DNA from: an uncultured beta proteobacterium
GTDB taxonomy: Bacteria; Pseudomonadota; Gammaproteobacteria; Burkholderiales; Burkholderiaceae_B
DNA: 5,604 nt
Reading direction: 5' to 3'
NCBI GenBank assembly: GCA_903929925.1
Contig: CAIYWO010000323.1
Span: 1 to 5,604 of the forward strand
Below, piece by piece: positions 4,840 to 5,604 of the stretch. Position numbers and translations under genes: made by a program. The notes under the pieces were generated by a model. The model was not told where the DNA came from. It saw only the letters and a program-made list of their open reading frames with translations, and did no database searches. Position 1 is the first letter of the stretch, and each line of letters opens with the position of its first letter.

Positions 4840-5604
4840 CGGGATTTAGTGTTCAAAAGTTCGTCCGTTTGTGCCCCTAGCGCTGGACTTGATTGGACTT
4901 GATCGCTGCTTAAGAAAACAGAGCTGATCGGTGTGGGCAGTGCTGGTATGCGCTGCCCATCCGGGGTTTGAAGCGCGCGATCAAACACACCTCGAGCCTT
5001 AAAGTGCGGGTCTTTGACGGCTTGCTCGAGTCCGATAACTTCGGTGACGCAGGTGTCTTTTCCCTCAAACTTTTCGAGCCAGTAGGCAGCTGGGTGTTGG
5101 GCAATCGTTTTTGCTACGCTCGCTTTTACGAGTGCTGGATTGTCGACATGCTCAAGGTCAGGTGTACCAAGAATGGTCAGAAAGTTATTCCAAAACTTAT
5201 CTTCGAGTGGAGCGGCCGCAAGGTATTTATTGTCTGCTGTTTGATAGATTTGATAGCGCGGACTACCGCCGGTCAACAACTCATCTCCTGCTCTAGGCCA
5301 CTGGCCAGCAGCCCAACCTGCGCCTAAGCCCCAGTACATCAGTGGAAACAGATTGTCAGACATCGACACATCAAGATGACAGCCGCATCCGTTCTGATCA
5401 CGGCTACGCAGCCCCAACAAAATATTCATGACGGCGGGATAGGCACCTGCCGCTAAGTCGGCCGTAAGCACGGGCGGCACAAACGGCGCGCCTGACTTGT
5501 CGCCCCCAAGGCTAACCATTCCGGCGCGAGCCTGATAGTTCATGTCGTGCGCAGCAACCTGCGCGTAGGGGCCATGCTGGCCAAAGCCGGTAATTGAGCA
5601 GTAG
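4836..5604 (-). CDS. CaiB/BaiF family III CoA-transferase or alpha-methylacyl-CoA racemase (C-terminal part)
   Basis: The frame is open from the right window edge to a TAG at 4838-4836, giving 255 residues; the Met at 5543 is internal, since YCSITGFGQHGPY and AAHDMNY precede it and match the family (YCS.SGFGQ.GPY...GHD.NY). In fragment numbering His19 (AAHDMNY) and Asp49 (LTADLAAG) are 30 residues apart, as are His126 and Asp156 of bacterial alpha-methylacyl-CoA racemase as I recall them. Asp49 is the expected catalytic aspartate of family III. GGSPRYQIYQT (112-122), a KFEGKD segment and the closing ALGAQTDELL are also typical. The reaction is either CoA transfer between carboxylic acids or epimerisation of a 2-methylacyl-CoA; the fragment cannot decide. 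Roughly the first 100-150 residues are outside the window. It overlaps the hydroxylase gene tail to tail by 4 bp and belongs to a separate, opposite transcript. Confidence 0.93.
   Translation of the reverse strand, partial: YCSITGFGQHGPYAQVAAHDMNYQARAGMVSLGGDKSGAPFVPPVLTADLAAGAYPAVMNILLGLRSRDQNGCGCHLDVSMSDNLFPLMYWGLGAGWAAGQWPRAGDELLTGGSPRYQIYQTADNKYLAAAPLEDKFWNNFLTILGTPDLEHVDNPALVKASVAKTIAQHPAAYWLEKFEGKDTCVTEVIGLEQAVKDPHFKARGVFDRALQTPDGQRIPALPTPISSVFLSSDQVQSSPALGAQTDELLNTKSR
4884..4903. repeat. Tandem duplication of a 10-bp unit, TGGACTTGAT x2
   Basis: TGGACTTGAT occurs twice head to tail inside the 3' end of the CoA-transferase gene, encoding part of the SSDQVQSSPALG segment. The unit is not a multiple of three, so gain or loss of one copy would shift the last 15-25 codons. 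The present frame ends in a family-like ALGAQTDELL tail, so the two-copy state appears to be the functional one. Confidence 0.6.

Noticed and set aside
4968..5327. Plus-strand frames opposite the CoA-transferase gene
   Set aside because: The minus strand carries a continuous family III CoA-transferase sequence with catalytic Asp; the plus-strand products are unrelated to any family I recognise.
5541..5543. ATG at 5543 as the start of the CoA-transferase
   Set aside because: The frame continues to the window edge with family sequence (YCSITGFGQHGPY) before this Met, so the gene starts outside.

Overview
This 5.6-kb stretch looks like chromosomal DNA of a betaproteobacterium, most likely Burkholderiales. 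The clues are a periplasmic Bug-type binding protein of the tripartite tricarboxylate transporter (TTT) class, a CaiB/BaiF-type CoA-transferase/racemase, a stand-alone SDR and moderate base composition (roughly half G+C by eye). No tRNA, rRNA, insertion sequence, CRISPR array or phage gene is visible.

Layout, left to right. (1) Positions 1-656, minus strand: the N-terminal 218 residues of a COG2509-type FAD-dependent dehydrogenase, cut by the window edge. (2) Positions 657-761: a short divergent control region with a perfect 10-bp palindrome. (3) Positions 762-1526, plus strand: an SDR-fold protein in which all the usual catalytic residues appear to be replaced. (4) Positions 1539-2504, minus strand: a complete Bug/TTT substrate-binding protein, convergent with the SDR; a hairpin lies at the junction. 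(5) Positions 2505-2984: 480 bp with no convincing gene, holding the divergent upstream regions of genes 4 and 6 and two inverted repeats. (6) Positions 2985-3227 and 3214-4839, plus strand: a two-gene overlapping unit encoding an MbtH-like protein and a 541-residue protein with the architecture and metal-ligand pattern of CmlA, the diiron beta-hydroxylase of chloramphenicol biosynthesis. (7) Positions 4836-5604, minus strand: the C-terminal 255 residues of a CaiB/BaiF family III CoA-transferase or alpha-methylacyl-CoA racemase, cut by the right edge and overlapping the hydroxylase gene tail to tail by 4 bp.

The most interesting part is the MbtH-like/CmlA-like pair. In known systems MbtH-like proteins support NRPS adenylation domains, and CmlA hydroxylates an aminoacyl group held on an NRPS carrier domain. 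No adenylation, carrier, condensation or thioesterase domain is present here. The flanks are catabolic or transport-type genes on the opposite strand. The pair is therefore either an accessory cassette serving an NRPS elsewhere in the genome or a reduced system with an unexpected partner. The other genes (Bug protein, SDR, CoA-transferase) fit uptake and CoA-dependent processing of organic acids, but they are divergent or convergent and show no sign of forming one operon.
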